From: Tetraselmis striata
Taxonomy: Eukaryota > Chlorophyta > Chlorodendrophyceae > Chlorodendrales > Chlorodendraceae
NCBI GenBank assembly: GCA_006384855.1
Contig: VCJN01000965.1
Location: 62,001 to 126,000, forward strand
Length of the DNA stretch: 64,000 nucleotides
Direction of reading: 5' to 3'
How positions within the stretch are numbered: the stretch's first letter is position 1; every line of letters begins with the position of its first letter. Positions 33,435 through 44,964 of the stretch are shown in pieces. The position numbers were made by a program, and so were the translations under genes. The notes beneath the pieces are model-generated. The model had not been told where the DNA came from. It saw only the letters and a program-made list of their open reading frames with translations, and did not search any database.

Positions 33435-36400
33435 TCATGCAGTGGCGGCGACGATCTTGGCGAGGTCGTCCTCGTCCAGGAAGGACCCCTTGTGGAAGAG
33501 CTTGTGGTCAACGCCTGGCGTCTTGTGGTCTATCCACACCGGGTTGCCGTACGGCATCCAAACAAAGGGCTCCCAGTTGACAGGGCACAGCGGGAAGGTG
33601 CCCTGGTCCATCTGGAAGCGCATCGCCACAGACTGCATCGACACCTACACGAGCGCATCACCTCATGAGCACAGACACATGGCGGGCACCACACTCTGCG
33701 CTGCCGCGCACGCGAAAATCATGCCGCACGTGGGAAGTGCACATATACATAATACCAAAACACTTCTGAGATAAATATACATAAGCACAACTATATACAT
33801 ATCCCTGTAAATAGGCGAGTATTAAACCGAGGAAGATTCCTCGATAGCCGGCGGGCGCGTACCTCGTGCTTGTCCCCGATGGCCTTCAGCACCGCCAGCA
33901 GCCCCTGGAAGCGCTCCCACCCCCCGAACTTGTTGAGCAGGTCCAGGCACTCGGCCACGGAGTCCAGGTCGGGGTCGTCCACCAGGGTGTCGGGCGACTC
34001 CACGCCCAGGTACTTCTCGTTAATGAGGCCGCCGAGGGTGCCGTTGCGCGCGACCACCTTGATGCCATACTCGGCGCAGAGCGCGAGCACGGGCTCCGCG
34101 CTCCGGTCGCACATGTGATACTCAATCTGAGCCGAAAGAAGCAATGGGGTTGTGTCAAACTGGCCGCATGATCGCGGAAACGCGGCACCAGATAGCGCCA
34201 ATAATAGCCAGCCGCGGGACCGATCGTTTGCTGCTGCCCGCCGTTTTCAACAGCGCCGGCTCAACAGCGCTCGCGTATATGGTCGCTATGTACCCATATA
34301 TACCCGCATATATCCCAGCCAAAAAACATAAGACTACCTTACTGTACAAAGCTAAACGGTCCGATGATAACACCCCCCCCCCCCCCCCCCCTGCGAAGAG
34401 GAAAAATTAAATAAACACATAAATAACTTAGGATATGTCACGAATATTTCGACGCGAATGTGCAAAACAATGTTCGTTACTTTTTGGCCTCGCGGATCGC
34501 ATTTAACTATACGGTGTCATACATACGCTAAATTCCAATGAGGTATGTGCATTAAATCACAAGTAGCGATCGGACTGCACTCCCACCGCGCAAGTCATCG
34601 ACTGCGCAAAACAACGCAGAACGTCACCCTGAATGGGCTCTGACTGTCTGGTCTCATGAATATTTTCGTTGGATAATACCCCTACCCACAAACCATATTG
34701 TTAGCTGCTGGAAATACCATACGAGGAGGGTATTGCGTGTGGGGTATTGCGACTCGCAGGTATTCAAGCGGGATTACACCCCCAAAATGAGGCCATCTAC
34801 TCAAATTAATGCCACATGCGCTGCCGTTCCAAGGTGAGTCGTGGGTGTTCACGCATCGGCAGCTAGTAGCGAGAGAAAGGATGGGAGATGCACGAGGATG
34901 ACTGACGGGAGGCCTGGAGGGGGGAGGGGGGGTCGTCCAGCGCGCACCTGCACCATGGTCACGGGGATGCCCATCTGGATGGCGTCCAGGATGGCTCGGT
35001 ACGGAAAGTTGAGCAGGCCGACCGCCTTGACCTTGGCGGGCGCGTTGATGGTCACCTCCTTGGTCTCCGGGTCCACGGTGGCGTCGTCCAGCGTGAGCGC
35101 CTTGAGCGCCTTGAGCGTCGGCATGATGTCGCGCTCCTGGAAGTCCCACCACATGATCTGCACGCAGTCCAGCTGCGGCGTCTCCATGCGCGCCAGGCTG
35201 CGGTCCACCGCCGCCGTCACCAGGGAGGGGTCGAACTGGTCGGTGAAGATGTTGGGCACGAGCTTTGTGAAGATTTGGATCTTGTCGGGGCCGCGCTCCA
35301 GCTCGTACCTGCGCGCCGCCACGGTGGGGCATCGGAGCCTTATAAATTGAGTCATGCAACCATGGGCATCTACGAGTGCCACAGCAACCGGACAATCCGC
35401 CTGAAATTGGAGCTGGTATGAACGCCGATTCTCCTGTATTCTCCCGCGCTGTACACTTCAACAGGCAGCAGCAGGCAGGTTGTGCTCTTGCAACCGTGCC
35501 GACCCCTCTGTGTGTGAGTGCGTGTGTGTGTTTGTGTGGGGGGGGGGGGGGGGGGGGGTGGATGTGTTTGCCAATACCAACACCCATTGGGAAGTGATAC
35601 ATGCATCGGATTGAAACCACTTGAATGATATGCATACACGTCTTGCCAACATAACCTGGAACATGAAATGGGGCTCGCGAGTGGAAAAACTTATGAATTA
35701 TTTTGCAACAACAAATGGGAAGCTCCGTGTAGTGTCCGTGCTGCATTCCCATATATTTCATGGCAACTTGTAGGTTTTCGCTCTCTGCGGAGGGAGCGAG
35801 GGCAAAGCGGTCATATGCCGCCAACTCAAAGGCTGGTTACGGTGTAAGTGTGTGTGTGTGTGTGTTTGCGTGTACGGTTAGGCGGAGGCTGAAGGGCTTG
35901 GCTACGCAGAGCCATGTGGTGTGGTCCGACTTGACCTTTCCCTTCGCATCAGCCGAGGCATGATTGGGCCTCGCGGCTGAGGATGCTGGGCTGGTTTCCC
36001 AGCTGAGGAGATACGCATTTGGAGGAGGGGGGGGGGGGGGGGGGGGGGAGGCGCGCCTCCTCTTGAAGGTGGCCAGCATCTTCTCCACGCCCGCAAACAT
36101 GTCCAGCGAGTTGGACTCCCCAAAGAGCTGGGCCAGCGGGCAGTGCGGGAAGGACGGCCCGCTGACGTCGAAGCTGGTCAGCCCGGCGTCGGCGAGCGCA
36201 AAGAGCGTGTTCATCCACGGCACCAGCGACAGCGTGTCGCCCACGTACGACCCTTTCACCTCGCCCAGCGCCGCCTCCGCCTCCGCAAACTGCTCCTGCA
36301 CCTCCGCCAGCTGCGTGTTGAGCTCCTGTGCCACCGAGAGCCACGACGTCAGCACCGCGTCGAGGGGCTGTCTGAGGGCTGCGCTGGGGAGGGATGCCCC

Positions 36401-37361
36401 TAGATGTGCCAGGGCATTCGGGGAGCATGTGATGCTGCAGGATGAAGGGCAGTGGGGTTTGGGGGGGGGGGGGGGGGGGGGGCACCTCCTTGGCGTCCAC
36501 CTCCTTGTCAGGTGTCGCCTCCAGCTTCGCCTCCAGCGCAGAGATATCCATTTTCAGCTTGTTCCATGTCTGCATCGCATTGGACCTGGCAATGCGGCGG
36601 GGGATGATCTGAAGGGAGGAAAAGAGGTGGGGGGGGGGGGGGGGGGGCATCGTCAGGCGGCCGCGTCCCCTGTGGGCAGTGCCGGGCAGCAGTAATCTCC
36701 AGGTTGATGGAGATCCTACGTTGTACTCCGGCGCGCCCGGCTCAAAGGAGGGCGGCGGCTCCTCGCCCTCGGCCGGCTCCGCCTCGGCTGGGATCCAGCT
36801 CTCCTTGAGCAGGTCCTGCGGGAGGGAGAATGGATGGGTTTCCAGAGTTTGGTGGTTAATGGGGAGGGAAGGGGGGGGGGGGGGTGGGGGGGTAGGGACG
36901 GGCCTTGAAGCGTGGGATGTCGCGATCGCGCGACACGCTGGCATGGGCCTCCTTCCGCATGCGTCCACGCCGCGATGCCATAGCATGTTCCTCTCCCCTT
37001 ACCGATCCAATTCCCCTTACATCAAGTCTACATTGGTGAACTTTAATTCAATCACAGCAGACCCCTTCTCCTCCAGCACATGATGGCGAACTTTCCCAGT
37101 TCTAGACGTAGCGCGGCATTGGCGGGCCGAGCTTGCCGATGCGCCCTCCGACGCGCGACGACCAACCTCTCGCATCTCCACTCTGCCCCCCCCCCCCCCC
37201 CCCCCGCTTCTTTTTTGAGGATGCGTGTGTGTCTGCATATGCATCGATCCACGGGCGCTTCGAGCCCAAAGGGGCACTGTGCGATTCCGCATCGGAGGTG
37301 AGTACAATGGCGGCTCTTAGCGGAGAGTTCAGGGGCACCACAGGGCGCGAGGCGGGGGCTT

Positions 37362-37392
<31 letters not shown>

Positions 37393-37672
37393 GCGGCGCG
37401 GGGGGCACCTCGGCGAGGCCCGCCGGCCACACGGAGCTGACGATGGGCGCGAGCGGTGTGTCCTTTGTGAGCTGCACCGCCGGGCGCGTGCTATTGTACA
37501 ACTCCTTCAGCAGCGGATCCGGCGGCGGCTCCTGCACCGAGGCCGCTTTGCTGGCCTGGCTGGCCTCCGCCTCCAGCGGCGCCTCCGCGCCCTCGCCGCG
37601 TTCCTTCATCGGCTCCTCCTTCGTCATGCCGCCGCCCGGTTCGTCGCTGCCGCGGGACCCCCGAGTGAACAC
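33435..37672 (-). CDS. Aldo/keto reductase-like protein with long N-terminal extension, multi-exon
   Basis: Exons on the minus strand, with splice sites I can see: 37409-37672, an exon ending at 37032 (start unclear), 36904-36951, 36720-36815, 36486-36569, 36057-36367, 34948-35308, 33863-34126 and 33435-33644; about 560 residues. The C-terminal 310 residues are an AKR TIM barrel of the bacterial/plant type with HWWDY at strand 4: FALADAGLTSFDV, DKIQIFTKLVP, LDCVQIMWWDF, VKAVGLLNFPYRAILDA, GIKVVARNGTLGGLINEKYL and FGGWERFQGLLAVLKAIGDK all align. The catalytic Asp and Lys are present, but the Tyr is replaced within DVSGPS and the His of HWWD is Met. The N-terminal 250 residues are acidic, proline-rich and partly coiled coil. 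Two introns appear to use GC donors (after 36904 and 36057). Probably a barrel with altered or no reductase activity. Upstream exons may be missing. Confidence 0.7.
34373..34391 (+). repeat. C19 tract in an intron of the AKR-like gene
   Basis: It is a G-tract on the coding strand, in the 821-base intron 34127-34947. A C-rich stretch (coding strand) also follows the donor of this intron near 34921-34935. Confidence 0.85.
35538..35558 (+). repeat. G21 tract in an intron of the AKR-like gene
   Basis: C21 on the coding strand, within the 748-base intron 35309-36056, next to a GT-rich stretch. Confidence 0.9.
36027..36048 (+). repeat. G22 tract just inside an intron 5' end
   Basis: C22 on the coding strand, starting eight bases after the exon end at 36057. 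One of a series of such tracts in this gene. Confidence 0.9.
36461..36482 (+). repeat. G22 tract at an intron 5' end
   Basis: C22 on the coding strand, directly after the donor GTG of the intron that follows exon 36486-36569. Confidence 0.9.
36629..36647 (+). repeat. G19 tract in an intron
   Basis: C19 on the coding strand within the 150-base intron 36570-36719. Confidence 0.9.
37186..37205 (+). repeat. C20 tract in the first intron
   Basis: G20 on the coding strand, in the intron between exon 1 (ends 37409) and the exon ending at 37032. Confidence 0.9.
37364..37393 (+). repeat. G30 tract at the first intron's 5' end
   Basis: C30 on the coding strand, 15 bases inside the intron that follows exon 1. 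The longest homopolymer in the window. Confidence 0.9.
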
Positions 37673-38059
37673 GCAACTACGCGGAGACTCTGGCTCGCGT
37701 GCCCTGGCCCCTATAGTGCTGCTCTTGTCTTGTTTGATTCGTGGTCGCAGTGGCGCGGGAGGTTGACGCCAGTGGGTGCAGGGGTCGGTCGGTGACTGAC
37801 ATGCGACATGCTGGCGGCGACATGGCAGGCGCGCCTGTGGGTGCCGGTATAATCTTTTTGGTTACAGGGAGAGCGTCAAGAGAATGCACGGAAAGTACTG
37901 GGGAAGGAAAAAAAAGCCTACATTCAAGCAGACCCTCTGGGTGCGCCGGTATCCGCCGGCTGCTCGCGGCCCGCCGCGCGCGGCTTATGGCGCGAACGCT
38001 GCTGATGCGCCGAGTACACGTACTAAGGATTACTACCTGCAGGTAGCAGTAGTCGTACG

Positions 38060-38135
38060 CTTTTAGGCGCGGCTTGCTATGTTGATTTTCTAATTCTGGG
38101 GAACTGCCTTTTTGTAATTCACACCAGTATTCGTA
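38060..38135 (+). repeat. Interspersed repeat family A copy
   Basis: GCGGCTTGCTATGTTGATTT, TCTAATTCTGGGGAACTGCC and TTTTGTAATTCACACCAGTA; nearly identical to 4146-4207. It lies upstream of the AKR-like gene. Confidence 0.75.
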
Positions 38136-38269
38136 CGGGTGCCCGTACCTGTACCTACGTCACGCATTAGGGTGACATCGTCGTCTTACAATCTATATAT
38201 CTCGTATTTAGTCGCTAGGTATTTATAATAACTCTTAGTTTTATTATTTTTGGAACTCATGTCAAATAA

Positions 38270-39040
38270 TGGGAGGTAGACAGCGAGGATTAGCCGAAAA
38301 GTGCTCAGGCTTACTTCCACGAAAACCGGGCGGGGTACTTGCGGCAGAGCCACAAGAGAGAGGGAGGGCGGGTTGTGCGGATAGGAGGCCAGCACAAAAC
38401 TAAGAGAGTAGTCCAGTCTAGCGGACGATGGTTTTATGAGATTTGATGGGTACGGGGGAGCCCGCTGTTTTTCGCCGCGGGCGGCACACAAAGTGGCGTA
38501 CATCGGCTTGTTAGTGTTGAAGCACCACAACTGCGCGTGGTCGATTACTACCGAGACCGCGGGCAGCTGGTGTCGAACCCCGCATACCCTAGGGTGCAGG
38601 GAGGGAAAAAGGAAAACCCAAGAGCACAGCTCTAAACATTTCAAAGGGAAGTAGGCAGGGAGGATTAGCTAGCCACCTTGGTCTTCATGACTGCGGAGTG
38701 AGGGGGCGGGGCGGCGCCCGGCGGAGCGGGGGCTTTGCCGAGCAAGAAGGTTGCGAAGGACCACATGGGGGGAGAGCCAGCGCAACAGAAGCGCGGCGGC
38801 GCGGGTAGGAAGCGTTCTCGGGTCGATGCAGTCGTTGATTACTGCAGAATTCCGGGCCCAGCCGCCCCATTGTCGGATTTTGTCCAGGGGCACGCTTGCT
38901 GCTGTATGTTGAAGCACTAAGACTGCCCGTGGTCGGTCACTGGCGTGGCGCCGAAATCGCGGGCATCTAGTGTCGACCCCCGCATACCCTAAATGCAAGG
39001 AGGGGGAAAGGATACCCCAAGAACATAGCTGTAAACAAAA
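38270..39040. repeat. Tandem duplication, about 385 bp per unit
   Basis: Units at about 38270-38650 and 38648-39040 share GGGAGG(T)AG.CAG.GAGGATTAGC at the start and TGTTGAAGCAC, GTGTCGA.CCCCGCATACCC, AGGAGGG and CCCAAGA.CA.AGCT at the end. The minus-strand frames across them (152 and 153 codons) mirror this duplication and have no recognisable domain. Confidence 0.65.
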
Positions 39041-39287
39041 CAGCCCTGTTCGGAACCCGTGATGACGAAGTGACGTACCGCAGGCGCGTCGTGTCGTCAT
39101 ATATCCGTCAATCATTATGTACGACAGCACACGGTACCATTACGTATTATATATTATATCCCACATATATTACTATCAATAAGTATATAATGCTACATGG
39201 GTCGCGTAGTATCGATATTCTGATACTAGCAGGAGGAGGGGGAGCGTATCAACTTTTATTTTCCTAGGTACATTCCTAGGTACATTC

Positions 39288-39560
39288 CTTGTCCCCTCGG
39301 TTGAGCGGTCGTCTCCTATACGAGAGGTCCTGGGTTCGACTCTTGGTCGATGTATTTCGGCAATATATATCGGCCCGGCGTGTCCCGGGTTTACCTAGCT
39401 GATGCAATAGTCCTTCGGGGTTCGAATGAGGCAATGGTCTATCCATCTGATAGAGTATCAAAGGCTGTGCGCCAGACCTACGACTGCAGTTGGCGCAAGA
39501 GGTCAAGTCATGGGGCGGCTTCGGCCGATGATGTCCCGGGGCGAACTTTTTCTATTATTT
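39288..39560 (+). mobile_element. tRNA-derived SINE, copy 1
   Basis: The head resembles a tRNA: box A-like GGTTGAGCGGTC near 39299 and box B GGTTCGACTC near 39333. A tail follows with GGTCGATGTATTTCGGCAAT, GGGTTCGAATGAGGCAATGG, CCAGACCTACGACTGCAGTT and GGCGGCTTCGGCCGATG. The whole 270 bases recur inverted at 47420-47682. Too diverged from a working tRNA fold at the acceptor stem to call a tRNA gene. Confidence 0.75.
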
Positions 39561-40560
39561 TTCTGGGATGTAAGTGTATAAGGCAGGTCCAATTTGATTT
39601 TATGTTTTAGACCCCCCCTCGGTTTCCACCCCCTCTATTTTATTTTTGTTGATCTCACAGTACTCAGTAGAACATGCCCAAAGTTGCATAATAACTACCA
39701 TTGGCATGACCTTTTTAATGGTTTTAATGCATGGTTGTGACTGTGCAGAAGGGGTGTTCCCTGCTATATGCAAGCATAAAACGGAGAGGGTGTGGGGCAC
39801 TTTTTGGAACCATCAACAAATTCCAGTCAACATCAAGGCAACCCAACCATATGGTGGCCCTATCCACCCCTCCATGTAGTGCTATGCGGCCGCTGATCTG
39901 TTGTAAGTCGCTGCTATTTGTTGCTATTGTTGCGGCTGCTCTGCCCTCGGCTCACCCATGCTACGCAATGTTGTCTGCATATCTACCTCATGCAGCTTCT
40001 CAACACAATTGGTCTTGGCGCCCCTCACGCGCACCTGGTACCCGGCAACACGCTCGCGGGTTTTGCACAGGGGCAAAACAATGTTGTAGGCAGTCTGTAA
40101 CTCAGCATCAATGAGTAGGCCTCCATCTGAATCGCCTGCCCATCATCGCGATGCGTATGTAGTCAGTGGGCACAACATAGCAAGGCATACATTAAGATAA
40201 GGCAGGGCCAAGTAATGAGGCAAGAAAAGAATTGAAATTGAAATTGAAAGAAGGGGGTGCAGAGATGGCAGCAAGCCTCACCTGATGACCATGCACACTA
40301 CACTGCACACAAGCAGATGCGGATAAACTCCCAAGTAGGATTCTTCTGCTTGTGTGCGTGCAGTACTCAATCTCCACTAGAGCAGCACAAGTCAGGCGGG
40401 AATCACACACAAAGGAAGCGTGATGAGGATGGTCCTCATCCAGAGGTTGCATGCCACTCAAGTGTCAGAGTTCTGACCGTCTGCAAGGCCATTGACAGCC
40501 AGCCACTACCTGCGCCACAGCAAGGTGACGTGATGGTTAATCAGTGGAATGTCAGCTGCA
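39561..40560. other. No gene seen
   Basis: No supportable gene. A short GAAATT tandem lies near 40231. Confidence 0.45.
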
Positions 40561-40599
40561 GATGATATATTGAATGTAGTATGCAGAGGGAGGCAGAGC

Positions 40600-41016
40600 A
40601 GCTCACCGCCAGTTGGTAGTCTCCTATGGTGTGAGAGGTGGCTCCTCGTCATCAGCTCGCGATGGAAGCACCATGTTGCAACATGCTTGGCAAGAGAAGA
40701 TGCACATCGGCTTCTGGCAATCCGGCTCCGTGCAGCGCACAATTCCACGCCGCCGTCAAGAGCCTCCGATCTGGAATCCCGTCCGATTGCCAGCTACACA
40801 AGCACGGGACGACACGACAGTCGCAGTGTCTTGCCTAGCAGCCGGTTGTGTTGGCTGGTCAGTAGGCGGTGCCATGTGCGACTGCTGGCCCCGGCCACGG
40901 CCCCAGCCACCCCCGCTCGAAGTCGAGGATAAACTTGGCAAGAAGCCGGTCTTCCCATATCACAGTGATCTTCAGGCAGAAGTCGTCGTCGTCAGCCTTT
41001 ATCTTGGCGAGGAGGG
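40600..41016 (-). pseudogene. Possible exon remnants, unknown family
   Basis: On the minus strand 41016 to about 40900 reads LAKIKADDDDFCLKITVIWE and then DRLLAKFILDFERGW, which looks like real protein. About 150 bases further a different frame reads RCTEPDCQKPMCIFSCQACC, a cysteine-rich stretch. No start, and splice sites cannot be fixed. Possibly a gene fragment or a decayed transposon ORF. Confidence 0.3.
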
Positions 41017-41019
41017 GTG

Positions 41020-44000
41020 AGATGGTGGGTTAGGGTGGGTTAGCGGGAGGTGTCTGTCCAGCCCGGCCAAACGCCGTCTAAGGATATGCCTGGCCTGGAT
41101 ATTAACGGCGGTGGTGCGGGACTGAGCCCCCGCCAGGCGCTCATGCACCGCTCCCAGCCGCCGAGTACTGCTTAAGTACGTGAACATAAAGTTGAGGCCA
41201 CTTACAACGTGACGCCCCCCCTCCCCTTTGTTTCTCCGGAAATTAGAGTACTTAAACATTTAATCCGACCTGCCTAATCCAGTTCCCGAATTCGGCGGAA
41301 TCTAGCGGTTTACAGCGGTGTCCATCATTTGTCGCTTTCTGGATGTGATATCAGGACATAAGTGTTAAAATTGTACATCTTGGACACTAGTTTGGACAAT
41401 CTCAGCCCGCGCGTGCTGATTCGATGCGCTGACGCGGGGCGGACTCAGGCGAGCCCACATGCGGCAGCGCGCGGGATGGAGGCAGACCAGGCAGCGCGCA
41501 GCCCTCCAGTAGTTCACGTCCGTCCCGTCAAACCTCCCACACGACGGACAGGACATCTTTCGTGCATATAGGGCGGGAAATATCTTGGGGGAAATTGGCG
41601 CCAGGGAATTGCGAGTGCTTCGGGCAACGTGTCGAATCCCGCCCCAGGTGCGCCTTCAACCAGACGGATTCCAAGGTCCAGCAGCTGCCTGAACACTGAC
41701 GGCCTTCTCCACGGGCCGCATGCTCGGAGGAGAACATTCTGCGGCTGTGGGAATCAAACAGTGGCAGCGGGCGGTGCAAGACACTTGGCGGCGGGAACGC
41801 GGCCGAGGGCCAGGGCACCCTACAGTGCCCCCCCCCCCCCCCCCCCCCCACCCCCCCTTCCTCCCAACCTATTCCCCCTCCACCCCCTGCACAACACGCC
41901 TCGCGGCGCCCCTGTACTCCTCTACCCGCACCTGCAGCGGCTCACTCAACTCGCAGCTGCCCCCCCCTCTGCACCCTTCCTTCGGTATTTGTGCCTCTCT
42001 ATGCTGAGTGCGATGGGCTGGCTTCACCGCGGCAGAGCGCCTCCCTGCAATCCAGTTACAAGGTAGCGGATGAGCCCCGCAGCAGCAACGGCCCATCGCG
42101 AGCACAAGCAGCAGCCACAGCGGTATCAGCACCCCCAAGCGTCCACAGTAGCAGCGGCAAAAGCGGCACCTGCAACACTGGTGCGTGCCCATATAACTAC
42201 ACTACACTCCCGCTCCGCCGCAACTTACACTAGCATTGATTGCAACGTGTAATTCACTGGTGTTACAAGAACCCAAACACATGCACTGTGCTGACCGCAA
42301 CACACATGCTGCCATCATGTTATTCATGCGACATGTCGCTGCTAGCAAGCTGCTACTCCACGCTGTGTGCACGTGTCTGCATGCCGGTCTGTTTGTGTTG
42401 TATGCATGCATGTATATTACACCTGCAAACACGTATGTATGAATTTACACCATGTATACCACCTGTACCTACAAAACTGTAAACCTGCTGCGCAGCTGTG
42501 CTAAATTTAGCTAAATGACGTGCACAATAGCACAATGGCGTTATTAGTCATACATTATGCCTTTTTTGCGCAGTATTCTTATGCTCATAATTATGCCATA
42601 ATGAATATATTATGTTAGGCACTCAGGCAGAACATAGCTATGCGCTTACAGCACTGATAGCAATTTTATGTCATGTTGGTTATGTAACGTTTAAAAACTT
42701 TAGCTGGCTACTGTCACTCTGCTGGGGTCCTGGGATTGCAGCGCTCTACGATGTGCCCGCGGCTCTCCATCGCCACCTACAGAAGCATGCAATTAAGCAT
42801 TGATTCAATACAATGCGAACACAATGCGACAATGTGCCATAGCCTGCGGGTACAACCTGAGAGGCAATGAATCCATTTGATTCTATATTGTGTACCAGAA
42901 ATAATGCAGGGCAAAAACAATCAAAGGGTTGTGCCGTCTGCTGCTTGCCAGCACGATCTTAGCATGATTTCAGCAGCTCCACGCTGTTGCTTTCGTTTCG
43001 ACTAAGGGGCTGTGTCGGATTTAAAGGTGGGATAATCCAGAGTGCCATATTCCCATCGACCACTTGGAAACACCGCGAAACTCCTGCGGCAGTCCCCTGT
43101 GTTGTTCGGCCTATACACATAGAAGGTGGGGACAAAGCACTGCACGCTGTAAGACAAAGCAAACGTTGGAACCGCAACGCGCTGCGGGCCAAACGAATAC
43201 TAAGCGTTGTGAGATGCGGTGTGGAGAGGCCAGATCAAGGGTCGGGTGGGGATGGGATGATGTGTGCGTCGGGGTGATAGGTCTGGGGCGCACCTGGGTG
43301 GGAGCGCTATGGTGGAGGGATGTGAGTAGCTGCGCATGTTTGCGAGCAGCCCTTGACGACTGTCCACCCGCGGTCCAGCCGCGATTAGCAGTACTAGTAG
43401 TCGCTATATTAGCTGGCCAATCCCCTGGCTGAAATTAATTTTCTTACATCGGTGCTTCAACATGAAATCCTCTCTCTGAAATCTAGTTCTTGGCGTACAA
43501 TCTGTCTCAGTACTTTTCGCAGACAGCATTTTCATATGAATGTTTTTTGGTGTTTGATGCGCCCCTCTCCCTCCTGATACTAGCGGCAAAAAGGCCATAA
43601 GTACGCGGTGAATATGGAAGGATTATCGCATGACAGTACCCGCGTGCGTACGGGTAGTAGTGTTTATCCCTAATCATCAGCAATTATAACATGTTTTTAA
43701 TCAGCAGCAGCAGGTGCTGTACCGGTACTACACAAGGATTACTCCCCGTAGCGACTATTAATGATATCGCGGTCACATTTAATCAGCTCGTTGCGATGAA
43801 ACTTTTGCAACACTACAACTGCTATTATCAATAACAGCATAATAATTGTCCATGGATAAGGACAGCATAACATAATTGGAAAATGCTAGAAGGGTGGCAA
43901 AACACGGCCAGGGCAAGCACCGCCATTTGAAGTTTCAGCCACCTACGCGCTAGTACTTTCTACAAGGGAGTAGCATCTGCTCGTTAGGATTGCAGGCCTT

Positions 44001-44890
44001 GCGACGCAATGATGGGGCAAATCCGCAAATGCAATCATCCACCTATATGCTCTCTCACTATATGCTCTCTCACTATATGCATCTAACTTCGGACCTTGCC
44101 AGGTGCCCATATATAAGGAGATGTAGGAGTGCAACATAACTATGTCGCGAACCAGAGAGAAACAGGCAGATATCTTACACGTGGAAGAGCTGTGGGCGGC
44201 GACTCAAATTCATTGGATGAATAATAAAGTACTGAAAGCTTGTCAATTTGGTTGTGCGGATATACATGCAAAATGTTTCTATCGTATATGTATGGTCTCA
44301 GAAATATAGGTATGACATACATCAGGTTCATCCAGCGCAGGAAGCAAACGAGGCGCGCATGAACGCGTATTGATATGATTTGGTGTGAAGAACGTAGTGC
44401 TCCTAGGGAGTGCTAACCGTCTATATCACATACACTGGTGGCCGGTAAATTTCAAATTGGGCTTGCACTTGCATCACTGTGTGTAAACGCAATTGGTAAG
44501 TACACACGGCCACCGAGAATTTGGGCACGTAATTAAATAATCACGCATCCTGAGAAGTGGTTCAAGCATGGATTAGTGAAACTGCCGCTACCAATCACAA
44601 TCACATTCAGCACCACCTGCAATACATGCTCCACAAGGGTTCACCAAATGCACGCATGTGCCCATCACGTGGATTGCCAGTGAGCGCAATCCGCGGTGAA
44701 CAGAGGTGCTAGCCACACGGTAAAAGACTGTTATACATCCCCTTGCTTGGTGTCAATTGCTTGCATACAGCAGGTGGCCACAGAACGAGTCACAACATTC
44801 GTTCAATTACAAAAACTAGTGTGAGATGTTCTGTACACATCTGAAAATCTCGCTCTGTGAAGGCTATACCTGCTGCAATGTGCCTCCCTG
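41020..44890. other. No gene seen; C22 tract at 41828-41849
   Basis: About 3.9 kb without a supportable ORF. It contains a C-homopolymer and a short tandem (TATGCTCTCTCAC twice, near 44046-44075). Confidence 0.5.
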
Positions 44891-44893
44891 CAA

Positions 44894-44898
44894 TTACA
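44894..44898 (-). terminator. Putative poly(A) signal TGTAA of CG-1/IPT gene 2
   Basis: On the minus strand, TGTAA lies about 66 bases after the stop codon at 44965. Confidence 0.4.
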
Positions 44899-44964
44899 TG
44901 AGTGTATCTACAGCGATCGAGTACGTGAGAGCTTCTCTGCACTGCGGCAGCGATGCTGGAATTA

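Noticed and set aside
35949..36986. Minus-strand open frame of 345 codons with poly-proline stretches
   Set aside because: It reads through introns and C-tracts of the AKR-like gene; the spliced exons in other frames are the coherent protein.
39290..39360. tRNA gene
   Set aside because: A and B boxes are present, but the acceptor stem does not close and the sequence continues into a 270-base repeat also found at 47.4 kb; it is a SINE head.
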